A DNA stretch of 64,000 nt, taken from assembly GCA_002205965.3 (NCBI GenBank), contig NADL03000002.1:930001-994000 (forward strand), given 5' to 3'. Shown piece by piece: positions 11,239-22,800 of this stretch. Every line of letters starts with the position of its first letter. Position 1 is the first letter of the stretch. This DNA is from Kappaphycus alvarezii (taxonomy: Eukaryota; Rhodophyta; Florideophyceae; Gigartinales; Solieriaceae). The notes beneath the pieces were generated by a model, which was not told the origin of the DNA, did no database searches, and saw only the letters and a program-made list of their open reading frames with translations. A program made the translations under genes and the position numbers.

Positions 11239-11513
11239 ACTCGTAGATGTGTATCGTACTGTACAGTACTACGGTATTGTACTATATTGTACTGTGCAGT
11301 ATTGTACAGGAAATCCTACTGTACTGTAGTATACTGTACCGTATTGTACTGTACTGTACAGTAACGAAACATTTGCCGGTTACCGAACTTGTCTTTAGTT
11401 TTGTACTGTATACAGCACAGTACTGTACAGTACCGTACAGTACTGCGGGCTCATGGTAGGTTCTGAGCGGTAATGTACTTTACTGGACAGTACTGTACAG
11501 TATAGTACAACAT
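11239..11513. repeat. Dense array of GTACTGTACAGTAC-type palindromes
   Basis: Within about 275 bp the words TACTGTAC, GTACAGTA, CAGTACTGTACAG and close variants (TATTGTAC, TAGTATACTGTAC) recur many times in both orientations. TACTGTACAGTA is its own reverse complement. The array is not an exact tandem repeat: units have variable spacing and substitutions. The plus frame across 11,247-11,459 is just a translation of the repeat and is not a gene. Confidence 0.8.
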
Positions 11514-14500
11514 GCACCTTTACGTCTCAGAGATAAAGCTACACGGGAATTTGAACCTTAATGCTGTACCGTTCTGAACATTGAAGGGCCGCAGTTGGTG
11601 ATTCTGTCCTGATCTTGGCGTGGTAACCTGGCGACATCAAACATCACACGAGTTCCAACTTTTGCACTTTCTTCTACCGCTAACTACATTCGGTATGTAC
11701 AATAGCACTTCCCAGGTTCAGCGCAAACATAAATTACAGTGCTGGACAGCACGCCAACTCGTTTACATTCCTTGCGAGGAGATCGCATGTATCGTTGGTC
11801 AGACGCGTGCTGCAGGAGTTGATAACATTTGGCAAAGACAACAAACTCTCACCAGGCCAACAACTGTACAACATCCTACTACAGTCTGGCGGTCTCTACG
11901 GTCCCTAGCTAGTATGCCCTTCTTCCATAGGGCCATTTTTGTGGTTGTTTCCCAGCTAACTCTTTTCCTCACCAAATGCACTAAAACACAACCAAAGGAG
12001 AGTCGCCCTTACCAATCTGCAGCAAATCATGCCGCATTTCTCACAAACCATTACAATACGGTACCACACCAATCATATTCATTCCACATTTGACCCGCAT
12101 GACGACATTTCTATGTCTCCTTTCCAAATTCCCTGTGACATTTCCTTGTATGCGTATTGGAAAACTGATGAACAATGCAGTAAAGCACAAATACTTTGGA
12201 ATTATTGTGATTCGAGCGAAATTGCGCCTGACTGGCACGGTACTACACATCACCTCGGTATCTCGAATCACTACAGTGGCTCAAGGGGCAGCATAACCTC
12301 ATTTTAGCAACCGTTGCCAGCAGAACAATAATCTTCGCTCAAACAACCAGCCTATTGACTTTGACAGGGATATCAAATCGCTCTATAAGCAACTCACAAT
12401 GTTCCCACCTGCTTCCAACCTTTGGTGCCATCTACCCTTCTCGCTTTACCAAACCACACTCGGCTAGCTGCTAGTAATCACAATAAGCAAAACTAGTCGT
12501 GGAACGCCAACTTGTCATCAAATTCCAAGCAACCAGTGCCACCCCCACGTTTCACGTGGAATCAACTATTCTCAATTCTCAAGACCCTCAACACCTTATC
12601 CATCCCAACGCTGATGCAGTCCATTCGTTTATCGATACTTCCTATTCACCACCCAGATTCTCACCTGATGTTGTTCCGTTGACCACCGTCAAAAGCACGC
12701 CAGCACCACCCCGCCTACGTCCTTTCATAGCAACTAAAAAGCCAGGCAAACATTGCAAGTCCCCTCCACGACTCGATTTGGGGATTGCACGCAAGATTAT
12801 ACCCCAAACCCATTATGGGCACCGCATAGAGATCCACCTCCCCAGATAGCCTGTCCACGGTTTGGACAGTACATATCAGGAGGATTCTAGCTTTTCTAAG
12901 TATAATACGCGCCTTGTTTAGACCTCCACATTGATTTGTTTCAGATCAACTACAGATAGTTTCACAGATCTTCCTGTTATTGTGCTCCATTCACATCCAC
13001 CATTCAGCACTTGTTGCTCCAAATCATATCCCAGGATTCGACCCCTTCCTAGACATACCTAGATATATCTGAGGCTCGACAGTACAAGGCGTCTATTGTG
13101 GACGCGGTTCTAGGGCACATGTCCAGTCTATCCCACTCTACTCAAAAAAGTTTGTACAAGGTGCTCTTGTCTGCTCCCTAGGCTTTTAACATTTAAAATA
13201 AAGCTCCACATGACAATCCCTCTTCTCTGCGATATCACAGGAGCCCCTCGGTCGTGAGAGTGTAGCGCCATCACTGGATTGGATCATTTCATCCTCTCAT
13301 GCTCATCGATCCTTTTCGACTTTTCACTTGCTTTCGGTTTCCAGTTTCCTGTTTAGTTCATAAGGAGGTTTCGACATCAGCAAATGCACTTTAGACAAAC
13401 TCTTGTTGTGTAAGTAGTATTCATGATTCCAACGATAATGGCGACTCCAGTAAGAATTTGAGCTGCATTATCTTGAGAGTTTTCCTGTTGTCATTTTGTC
13501 CCTTTTTGAGCTGTCCAGCGCGCCGGTACGCCTTGGAGCACAGAGGCAGCCCCGCTTTAAAACGAAATGAAAAAGCTTACGAGAACATTAATATGATAAA
13601 AAAGATTAATTTTGCCCACAGCAAAGTAAATGAATAGCAGCTAACATTAGCCTCCGTTTTAATATCGCCAATTTCTCGTTGAGTCTCGCGGGCGGGCTTT
13701 ACCGTATTTCGAAAACCTTGAAAGTTGTAATACAAATGGCCTATGTGTGTGTGACACTGCCTTTCAGAAATTCTATCCAGTATTCTACCACCAAACTAAT
13801 TTCGATGAATAGCTGGGCTTCATTGAAGCACCACTGCCACCAGATGGTGATATTGTTATTTTCAAGCTTTCCGCACAATACCCATCACTGTTAAGGTTAA
13901 CATTAATTAACATCTTCTTAACCTATCACAAGACTCGTCAAAAACCAGGCCATGATTGTAAATGGAGCAAACAATTGGATGATGACCATGCCGCAGCATT
14001 GGTAGTGACACTAGGTATAGTTCACAACAATCCTAATTCTTTACATTTTCGCCTTGACTTAGATCGAGCATATATAGCTTTCACCCCCCTTTTACGCGAA
14101 CATACCATGTGCATTTGGACACAAAGGAATACAGTAAGTGGATTTGGTTTCAACAACATAGATTCCAAAGTTCCAATAGAGAACGATAATAATGAATTTT
14201 TCTTTACTCATTGGTTATAATTGAAGTATTTATTGTAACTGTTGAACAGCACTGCTCTATTTGTGCAAGTCCGTAGTTAACGTTAGATCCCCTCTTAAAT
14301 ACTGGAATAAAACTATTTAATGCTGTATGAATTATTAAAGTTAATAAAATAAAATCGACATTTCCTGCATCATCACCTCTAGCAAATGCTGAGCAGTTAT
14401 TGCTGCTCTACGGTACTGCAACTGTAACAAACATGAAAGATACCGCAGCCACCGCCTCCTATCGCTTGATAGGCATACTAAGTACATTGGGCAGATATTC

Positions 14501-16555
14501 GCCTAGAGCTGTTGCGGTGTTACTGCATGAGATATTGCCGATTGTAGCAACCGCTCTGCTGGTGTCGCAACAATTCGACCTTATTTCCTATGGCGACAAC
14601 ATTAGTTGAGAATTTCGATTGCCAGCCCCTGAAAATGTTTTGGTCCCCCGATTTATCATATCATCTGGGCAAGTATAATATATTCACAAGCTGAGTTGCT
14701 TTCCCACCAAGGTAACTGTACTTTAAACACATTCACAACTTTCTTCTTTATCGCCTTTAAATCGTGTGTGTAATCTTTACGGGATGTGGAAAGAGCATGT
14801 GGGAGAACATGCTGAGGGGGATTACAGAAAATTAACATGCATAGGGGGATGAGAGAGAAACTAATCGGAAATGCATCTGGTAAGAACTTGAATCAGAGAT
14901 GCTGCTAAATCATATATGAAGACAAAGATGAGGAAACAAGGCAACGCAGGAGCAGTCTTGCCGTTTAGTGCCTAGTCTCTCCAACAGAGAAGCCGTGTAT
15001 CTTTCAGAGAAGATGATTCTCTCCAAAATGCGTGGGGTGAGAACATTTTCTGAAAGATCCCAGGGAGCAGTGGAGCCCTTGCGATAGAGCTCTACACTCG
15101 CCTTTCCGCGATGATAGTGTCGAATGTAATAACCAGTCCTGTGTCGTGCTTTGTAAAGCGGAGCTTGCGTTGTTTCTTCTGCACTGCATCGAACGATTGG
15201 AAGTTATAACAATGTCATTTTTGGCTCGGCACAAGATGGAACTATACTCGACGCTAATAGCCTGCAGCCAATGCCTTCATTTGCATGTTAACGTATGACC
15301 GACATCTATGTGTTCCATACGGAATGCGAGGTTACGGTTTTTGCCTGCAGAGGAGCAAGGTACATTGTGCCACTGCATAAACTTTTCGGGCCAATATCTA
15401 TAGTATCTTCCCTTACTAGAATCCGTCAATGAATGAATTAGATCGCAACATTGGATAGCAGGACATAAGCAAGACAAAACAGAGCATCTTGTCTCAAACA
15501 CAGTTCCCAGGTCAAAAATGATAAAAATTGTCACTGTACAATGCCTAGAGAGAGTAGCCCACAAGCCTGGGACAAAACCAACACAGGGCAAACAAATACA
15601 GGGCATTGCTGGTGCCAATCATGGTCTCTTTGCACTCCTCGTGTTCTCAATGTCCTTCTTTGCCCGCCCGACCCCCCACTCGCTCTTCCTCTCAACCTTC
15701 CGTACCTCCTTTGCACAAATTTTCCACTTCGTCCAGGGAGGTAATAACCGTGCATTCAGTATTTTCATCATAGATTAAATTGCCAAACTTCCACCATTCA
15801 CATCGTATTTTGTTTTTGTTTGTTTGAAAGTAAAGTGCAAAACCCGTCATCTTTTGCACGAATCCGAAATACCTCGTGTAGCAAATAAGCCAACACCAAC
15901 ATTGTAAACCCACCCCTAAAAACTTTCATAACACTCACACAGAGCATCTCGCTCGAACCACCCTTTCTTGGTCTTTCAAACATAAGCCGAGTTGCTGCCT
16001 ACAAAAAAAATCATAAGACAGTACTGTACAGTACAGGTCAGTCGAACTATTGTACATGTACATATTTCGTCCAGTAAGAGAAAATGCCTCGATTTGGTCA
16101 AGGTAGGGCACAGTACAGTACAGTATTGTACATTATGATTCTGATGACATTCTAATCAGCTCTTCTCGTGTATTTCATGTAAGGGTTAGTCGCATTACAG
16201 AACCGTGCGAGGAATTATGGGTTGCTCAGGTTTAATCGGCACGATGGATGCCAACAGTTTCAACTAAAGATGTTACAATGTAATTAACTTGATTTATGCA
16301 CTGCAACAGTATTACACGTGGAACTCGGAATCACTTTTATAAGAGCAAATTCTGACGGACGAAACTGAGTTTGCATCATACGCAACTAACCACCCAAGAC
16401 AGGCTGTCACCAAAATGGTCAACTAAATGTAGAATGTCAAAATGCATTTATTTCGGCGAGGGGTCTAGCAACTTTACTTCTCAACGATTATTTTGCTTCT
16501 ACGATTATTTTACTCAGGCTATGGTTTGGAAGGTACTTCAATGAATAATCATTTA
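11514..16555. other. Long AT-rich region without a recognised gene
   Basis: Open frames such as 11,620-12,093 plus (157 codons), 12,499-12,849 plus (116 codons) and 15,277-15,618 minus (113 codons) show no domain and no clear codon signal. A short leader-like stretch with TAATGGCGACTCCAGTAAG near 13,436 could be a retrotransposon fragment, unproven. Palindrome words recur at 16,016-16,034 and 16,111-16,131. Confidence 0.4.
16014..16134. repeat. Scattered TACTGTACAGTA palindromes
   Basis: CAGTACTGTACAGTACAG at about 16,019, TTGTACATGTACAT about 30 bp later and ACAGTACAGTACAGTATTG at about 16,112 belong to the same word family as the 11.2 kb array. Confidence 0.65.
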
Positions 16556-18069
16556 CAGTGCGCGTCATAAATATACCTTCTGGTATATTACAGCTAATAT
16601 ATTTCATATTTGAACAAACTGTTCTCAGTATCGTTCAAAATCATGACCGAAACATAATTAAAAAAGTATAAGAATCTTTACTTCTGAAGAATTATATTAA
16701 AAAAATGTGTTTTGGTCGTTTCAAAAGTATACGGCCAGGATTTGTTATATGTAGAGATATTTCTTTAAAAAAGCATCGTTAAAATAGGCAGTTTTAGCCT
16801 CGTTACTTCATAAAACAGCTTAACAATACCTAACCATCGGTAACACAAGCTTTTGAAGCACCTCTTCGAAATAGCTATTCTAGCATTCTACAATTCTCTG
16901 TTTGAACTCCGACGTAGACCGACAATGCCTTGCATAAATTTCTAAAGCCCTTGAAATAATTTCTCACAAATTTTCTATTGGATTTAAGTCAGAATCTCGT
17001 GACAGCCATTCAAAAACATCAATATTATTCGCCTCAAACCAACTCCTCGTAACACTTGACACATGGTATGCGTAGTTGTCTCGCTGATACACCCAGTTAT
17101 CTCCATGGGTCATAGCAGCCCAAGGCAACAGATTGTCGGCCGTTATTTTCTTGCACTTCTCGGAGTTCTTTCTTTCTTCCAAAAACACCAAATCACAAGA
17201 AACATGAAATTAAAAGCATCCTTATTCCATTACAATTGCTCCACTACCTTGCTGTTTTGAAAAATGCGTACTTCTGTCCCTGAATGATGCCAATAACAAG
17301 CCGAACTATTTGCACCATGTAAATTAAACCTTTTTTCGTCCGAAAAGACGACGTTCTTTTATTTTTTCGCTCCAACTGCCCCAATTTTTCTGTCTAGTTC
17401 ATTCTGCTATCTTTAGGAGCCGCCGTGAGGAAAAAAGAGGTATTCATCTTTTTGTTAACTAATTTAATGTCTTCATTGAGTATGCACAGTCCGGTAGACT
17501 TTGAAACGGTGAGTTGTAGGTTTTATAAGCTGATGTGGGACGTGACCAGTCTTTGCATGTTACCGTGCAATGTGGCGATTAGTTGTGGCGAAATACTTTG
17601 GTTGCGTTCCCGTTTTTTTTGTTGAAACCTTTAGCATTCCTTAAGAACCTACTTACACATCTTGAGATCTTTTCAGCTTCTTTGCGATTACTTTGTGGGA
17701 GTGATTGTCCCCTAGAAGGACTAGAATAGCCCCGCGCTTTTCTGCTGTCAGTGCAGTTCTTTGGGCATGGTTGCGAGTGTTTTGGGTGCCTTGCCTTATC
17801 TCTGTAGCAACAGAAGGCCTTTATAACTCGCATTGAAAGAAAGTTGGCGGGATAACTGCAACTGTGACTCTTATTTCGCCTTGTTCTGCCACTGACCGTA
17901 TATTTATGAAACAGTTGAAACAGTTTATTTTTGCATAACTTTTTATATATATTATTTTTTATACTCTGATTGCGCTATAATGCCAATTCAATGTACAACA
18001 TGTGCAAAAATTTATTTAAATCTGATGTGTAGTTGCCTAGCCGTATGAACGTATATTTATGAAACCCTG
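16556..18069 (-). mobile_element. Tc1/mariner-type DNA transposon, full length but dead
   Basis: Both ends can be defined. The left terminus CAGTGCGCGTCATAAATATAC and the right terminus, read inward, CAGGGTTTCATAAATATAC form an imperfect terminal inverted repeat. Each is flanked by TA (16,554-16,555 and 18,070-18,071), the standard Tc1/mariner target duplication. The length of 1514 bp is typical for the superfamily. The single minus-strand transposase gene inside is broken by stops and frameshifts. A second copy of the CGTATATTTATGAAAC word lies at about 17,897, so internal inverted-repeat structure is possible. Confidence 0.75.
16850..17833 (-). pseudogene. Tc1/mariner DDE transposase, degenerate
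   Basis: The minus-strand reading starts near 17,833 with a basic, helix-turn-helix-like region (residues such as RYSSPSRGQSLPQS). It then passes through several stops and reaches the DDE catalytic core. Near 17,350-17,310 a FxDEKxF-like block can be read in shifted frames. The last good frame (17,191-16,964) holds VYQRDNYAYHVSSV, the second catalytic block (DNxxxH), and then SRDSDLNPIENL, the signature before the last catalytic residue (PDLNPIENLW in the family). A stop replaces the next tryptophan. At least four lesions separate these blocks. It would normally cut and paste the element at TA sites. Confidence 0.7.
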
Positions 18070-18137
18070 TACTCATTATGTCTATGAAGTGTACACTTGA
18101 CCGTCAATTTCGTTGAGATTTGCTGTAACCGGATGAG

Positions 18138-18790
18138 TCACGCCGATGACCATAGCGCACAACTGAGGCGCTGGTAGGTTCGTGTGCAAATAGTAGAGGC
18201 GGTGGTGTGGTAGCGGGCCGCAATGCGCGGTATGTACTCTTCTACAAAACTCAAGGTAGCCAGGAATGGCGCACCGAGAGAATCGTAGGCGACGGGTTGG
18301 AAACGGAAGCCCAGGTAGCGAGAGGGGTTGTGAGAGGGCGGTACCAGGCGTCGGGAGAGCTTCCGCTCGAGGTCCTGGACCTTGCGTCGGTAGGCCTGGG
18401 CAGCGGCGCCTGAAGCGGCTTTCGTTGCCGCTGTGACAAAGGCAGATGTATGCGGCGAAACGATGGTGACGTCACAGGCGATGGGTCGCTCTCGGGTCCA
18501 ACGGGAGGAAAAGGAGGGTGCACAAGGAGGTCTGCTGGACGCAGATCGGTGCCAGGTATTGAGAGCGGGGTCTCGAATTGATAGTCTAAACCAGCAAGCA
18601 GGGCGAAACACATGATATGCGAGGACGTTGCGGATGGAGTTGTGGCGGCGGATGCGGCCAAAACCCGAGGGCAGATGTCAGCAGCGTGGTCGCCATAGGT
18701 ATCGACTGCTTGCTCACAGTGTTGACACTGCAGCGTCATCAAGCCGTGTAAACTGGAAGCCCGAGATGTCGACGCAGCTTTATGCTCCAA
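18138..18790 (-). pseudogene. LINE copy C zinc knuckle and restriction-like endonuclease
   Basis: A minus frame begins with CQHCEQAVDTYGDHAADIC (about 18,727-18,671), the C-x2-C...GDHA...C knuckle seen after the RT in this LINE group. RPADLLV (about 18,541), CDVTIVSPHT (about 18,476), an Ala-rich helix with AYRRK, then FQPVAYDSLG (about 18,302) follow. RPAD...D-V-T...K...F-P...E-x-x-G is the layout of the PD-(D/E)XK-like endonuclease of RLE-type LINEs, which nicks target DNA to prime reverse transcription. The two halves lie in different frames with a shift near 18,520-18,611. The expected acidic residue in the last block is D (YD) instead of the usual E. Confidence 0.65.
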
Positions 18791-19299
18791 TGTGCACTAG
18801 AAACTTTCGTTGCCGTGGTTGGATGCCCTTGGAGGAAGGCGGTGGCAGCAGTGTTTCGAAAGCGGGCCCGCGGATCCGGCGGCGAATACGTTGAGGACTG
18901 TGAGCAGAGTGGGTGGGTACATCCCCAGAGAGCATCCTCCCAGAACGCCTTTGCCCGGCCTCTTGCTGCGCCTTATTTAAATGTGTATGAAGGTTGCCGG
19001 GTGTAGCAGCAAGAGTGGCAGGGCATAGGTGTGTGGGTCTTATTGTACAGGGTTACAACTGACATGACGCACAAAGTCACCAGAGGCGATCGGGTTTGAG
19101 CGAGAAGGAAAGACCGGTCTCCGCGGAAACTTTTGCCAGTAGAGCCGATGATCGAGTGGTGGTATAAGCTGCTGTCCGCTGGCGTGCGGGGGCAGCATCC
19201 AGGAGACTGGCGGCAGCAGCGGCAGGCATAAACGGAGCGACCAACGAGAAACCTTGACCTCCAAAGCGGACGGGGAGACACACTTGTCCCATGCATCAT

Positions 19300-20335
19300 C
19301 CGAGACGGCGACCTTGTGGAGGGATGCGTATGCCGAGCGGCGGAGAGAATGTAATTCGTCGGCAGCGTCGGCGGAATGTGCGGGATCCGCCAGCTTTAAC
19401 GCGTGATTGACCAGGCACGCCGAAGCACATAGGCGGTCATATGAAACGGGCCCGACGATCCCGAACTTGCTCGAGAAGGTGCAGGACGCGGTGGCATTCG
19501 GCAGTTTTGCTCTGTAGAAAGGCTTCAGTGAACGTGGAGTTACCTACCAGCGTACCAGGTGATCAAGCCATCTCGGGAGCACTCCGAGAGCGGGAATTCC
19601 GCCAGGAAGGCCGCTCGGTCCGTACCCGCAGTGTGTGGCCAATAAATGCGTGTCTTCGTCGTGTTGAGGAAAAGCCCAAACGACGAGCCGCAGAGGTTGA
19701 GCAGAAGCAGGACTCGCCGAAGACCATCCGCGTCCCCAACGTCAGCATACCATTGATTGAGAAGTACGCCCTCCTCGGCTGCAATCCGCCGTAGAAGCGG
19801 CTGGACTGTTGGTGAGAAGAGCAGCATACTCGCTGGGTCTCCTGTTGCGTGCCCTGAGCACTGACCAGTGTAGTACGGTCGCGGGGGGATGACAAAGGGT
19901 GGCTGCGTGCGGCCGTAAAGCATGTTCACGAAACGGGTAAGTGTCAGGGCTCATGTCGGTAGTAGGCCCATGCCGATCAACACGATTGAAGGCATTGCGG
20001 ACATCGATGAGGAATGTGGCGACGTGCGGGTTGGAGGAGACCCATTTGAGCATGACTCGGGTATCAAGAACTATGGAGTCGATGCCTGCCTTGATCCCGC
20101 TAGCCCGCCGTCTGGAAGGGGCTAACAAATCACGGGAGGCGTCAATAGCGGAGGGGAGCAGGGGCTAGGTCACTAGGCGCTGGAGGACAGAGCCAACTGC
20201 GACTGGACGTACCTTACCTGGCCTCGGCTGGATGGGTAGCAGTGCGGCAGGCAAGAGCAAGGAGAGGATGTCATTCGGAAGCTCCCCATTGGCTATGCGC
20301 GTGGCGAGTTCGTCGGGACGCTAATGCCAGTGACA
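19300..20335 (-). pseudogene. LINE copy C reverse transcriptase, broken
   Basis: Motifs read from high to low coordinate: NGELPNDILS and KVRPVAVGSVLQRLV (RT motifs 1-2, about 20,290-20,165), FLIDVRNAFNRVD (motif A, about 20,000), GDPASMLLF (motif B, about 19,842), WYADVG (motif C, 19,738-19,749) and LFLNTTKTRIYWP (about 19,680). Motif C has YADV where active enzymes have YADD, so one catalytic aspartate is lost. The frame changes at least three times. Downstream RLCASACLVNH-like sequence and a thumb region around VKVSRWSLR (about 19,260) follow. Identification of RT rests on the A, B and C motifs in the right order and spacing. Confidence 0.75.
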
Positions 20336-20575
20336 CTACTATCGGGACTGATGGGAGTCGAGGCCAGCAATGGAACCATCGGGAGGACGTGGGATGCCGC
20401 GTGCAGCTCGTGCGACGGCGGCCTTCGTATGTGCAAGGTCGTGAGGACTACGCTTACAATAATGCCGAATGGACGAATTTGCCTAGAGTGCGAGCGAGCA
20501 TATAGCTCATTTTGTCCATTCGTCGTCTCGAAAGTTGTCAAGCATACGAGGATTGCGGGTTACTCAGGTTAAAAA

Positions 20576-21418
20576 AAGCCCCCCGTGACACGGCATGCTA
20601 GCGAGGAGGGCAGTAGCAACATCGACGAAAACTCGACCAGATAGCATAAATTAGGCGCTGCAATCTTTGGCCCTTTGCATGATTGAATTGGCGCGCGACC
20701 GAAACGCGATATGTTTGGCACAGTCGTCGATAACTTGTCGCGACTGTAGAGAGTCACCAGGTATATCAAAAGCTAGGGGAACAAAATGCCGCGGGACATG
20801 TAGCACAATCCGTGTTGCAGGCAGGAGGAGCGCGTCACGCACCATCCGGGCATTGGACCGAGGTTTGGCGCCATCACTATCAGCTAGTTCCGCAGCGCCA
20901 GCGCACTTCTTCGCTGCGTAGCGTATCGACCAGGGACGAAAGGTGGTGGGACCATAATGTCATACGCTGTCGGTTTGTCGGGAGGAGCAACATGGATTGG
21001 CGGCGAGGTTGACCAAAGATGTCAGCAGGGCGATTGCCAGTGTCAGGGAGGGGAAGTGGACCTCCTGTTGGCACGCGAGACTGGCGGGCTTGAATCATGT
21101 CTAGTGCGCAAGTTGCGGATGGTGTTGTGGCGTGCACAACGCCAAAACCAGACTTGCAAAAAGAGCATGGTCTCCACGAGGGTCTATCTGAGAGTGACAA
21201 TGATGGCACTGGATCGGCAAGGCCGAATCTTCGTAAACGGGTGGTCTAGGCGTCAGCGAGCATAGCAGAGTAGACGTCATTGCTGGCATGAGAGATTGAG
21301 GAAGGGTGGGCGGTGAGGAAAGCGCAGGCGCCCGGGGAGAGAAGGGAATTGCGGCGGACGCGGAGTCCATGAAACGCTGCTCTTGGGCGGAGGGGTATGG
21401 TAGGCGTCCGGAGGTCAT
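20576..21418 (-). pseudogene. LINE copy B zinc knuckle and restriction-like endonuclease
   Basis: CHHCHSQIDPRGDHALFA (from about 21,208 downward) is the post-RT knuckle; the expected third cysteine after GDHAL is not present in this frame. NRPADIFGQ (about 21,035), then in another frame FVPLAFDIPGDS (about 20,785) and a helix-rich tail reproduce the RLE layout seen in copy C. The frame is broken between the halves. The 3' boundary is close to 20,576. Confidence 0.6.
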
Positions 21419-21446
21419 CTTTCCAAAGGGTGCGCGCTTCAGTCGA

Positions 21447-22800
21447 CTAGATCAGCTGGAGTAGGAGAGTGTAGTGGCAGAGAGGGCGTTGGATCAAGAC
21501 CTCGGGCTCGAAATTACCGAGATCTGCGGTGCCAAGCACGGAGCGGAGGCGTTCTGGCAGGAGGTTGGCAAATCTTCGCAGGGGTATGCGTGCAATGCGG
21601 CGATATAATTCTGCGGGGCGGTTCCCAAGGGCGCCATCTCCGAACCCTGAAGAGTCAACCAGGCTGGCAGCATAAGACGCAAGGATTATTTGTGTCAGTG
21701 GTTGGAATCCATGGCCGCCAAAACGGATTGGGAGATGGACCTGATTGCATACGTCGGGGTGAGGGGGACCTCGTGAAGGCAGGAGTAACCTTCCATCTGT
21801 TCTTCTTCGAAGCGGAAAGCAACGGGGAAGGAAAAGCCCGAGGGGGTTAGCCGGAACATATGTTGACTCTGCAGACAGAGGCACAGGCACGATGGAGGTG
21901 AAATCATGTGCGCGTGTCCGAGACGGTGTCCAATAAAGACCAGACTGACCCGCGTTCTCCATGGATAACTGAAGCTGTTGGCACATATAATCAGGGGAAC
22001 CAAGGGGAGGCACCGAGGAGCATGATGCCAGGGTCAGGGACCAATGAGACAGGCAAGGTCCGGTAAGGGCACTGAGACGGGGCGGGTACATCGTAAGCCA
22101 AAAGGCGCGACATTTTGCGAGATTGAATCAATCCGCAAAATCTCGTGGTTTTGGCTCTGAAATAGGACTTCGGGCAATTGTCTGCAAGATCTGTAGTGCT
22201 TTCGCAATCCGGGATGCGCCCAATCAGTTCCATCGTCAGCGTACCAGCGGTTGGAGGTCGCACTCGGCCGACATTCGACGGATGAGTAGCTGAAGGACAA
22301 ATGAGAACTGTAGCATGCTGGCGGGGTCCCCTTGATCGGAGCCTTCCTGACTGGGGAGGAACAAAGGCGCGTGGATTGTGGATGAGAGGGGGCGGAGCAC
22401 GGCCATAAACCATGTTACTGAGCCTGGGCAGGGAGGGGCATGGGAGGGCAGGGCATGGAGCATCTTCTGGCAGGAGGTGTTGAACACGTTTCTCGCGTCG
22501 ACGGGGACCATGACGTAGTTCAGGTCGTTCCCACATCGGAGCATGATCATTCTGGCGTCATGCACAATGTCATCGAGGCTGGATGGTACGCCGTTGGCGA
22601 GCTGGAAAGGCGCGAGGAAGTCACGGGAGTCCGAAAGGCGGCAGGAAGAACGACCTTGGTAACAAGGCGCCGGATGTCTGGCCTATAGCAATGAGCCGTA
22701 TTTTTTCCGGCCGGTTGGACGGATAGCAGCGTGGCTGCAGCGAATAGAGGGATAGTGGTGGTGGGGAGATCTCCACAGGCGAGCCGCCGGACCAGATTGG
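21447..22800 (-). pseudogene. LINE copy B reverse transcriptase, motifs intact but frame-shifted
   Basis: LVRRLACGDLP and IRRLVTKVVLP (about 22,800-22,650) form the fingers. VPVDARNVFNT (motif A, about 22,499), SDQGDPASMLQF (motif B, about 22,331) and WYADDGTDW (motif C, 22,232-22,243) follow. Unlike copy C, the catalytic YADD is preserved. Frames change between B and C and again near 22,100. The thumb/connection domain shows LPIRFGGHGFQPLTQIILAS (about 21,700), a hallmark of this RT group. A functional RT would copy the LINE RNA at a nicked target. Confidence 0.75.

Larger units (their letters stand above)
18130..20572 (-). mobile_element. LINE copy C with C-terminal RLE, 5' truncated
   Basis: The minus strand carries, in order, RT, zinc knuckle and restriction-like endonuclease blocks of one LINE family, all collinear with copy B. 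The 5' end stops near 20,572, directly next to the 3' end of copy B at about 20,580. ORF1 is absent, so the copy is 5' truncated, as is usual after target-primed reverse transcription. Regional GC content is far above that of the AT-rich flanks. Confidence 0.7.

Noticed and set aside
11247..11459. 70-codon plus-strand ORF in the palindrome array
   Set aside because: It is only the translation of TACTGTAC repeats (ILYCSILYRIVLYC-like) with no protein character.
13400..13480. Possible retroviral-type primer binding site (TGGCGACTCC)
   Set aside because: No LTR or coding region is attached; a ten-base match is too weak.
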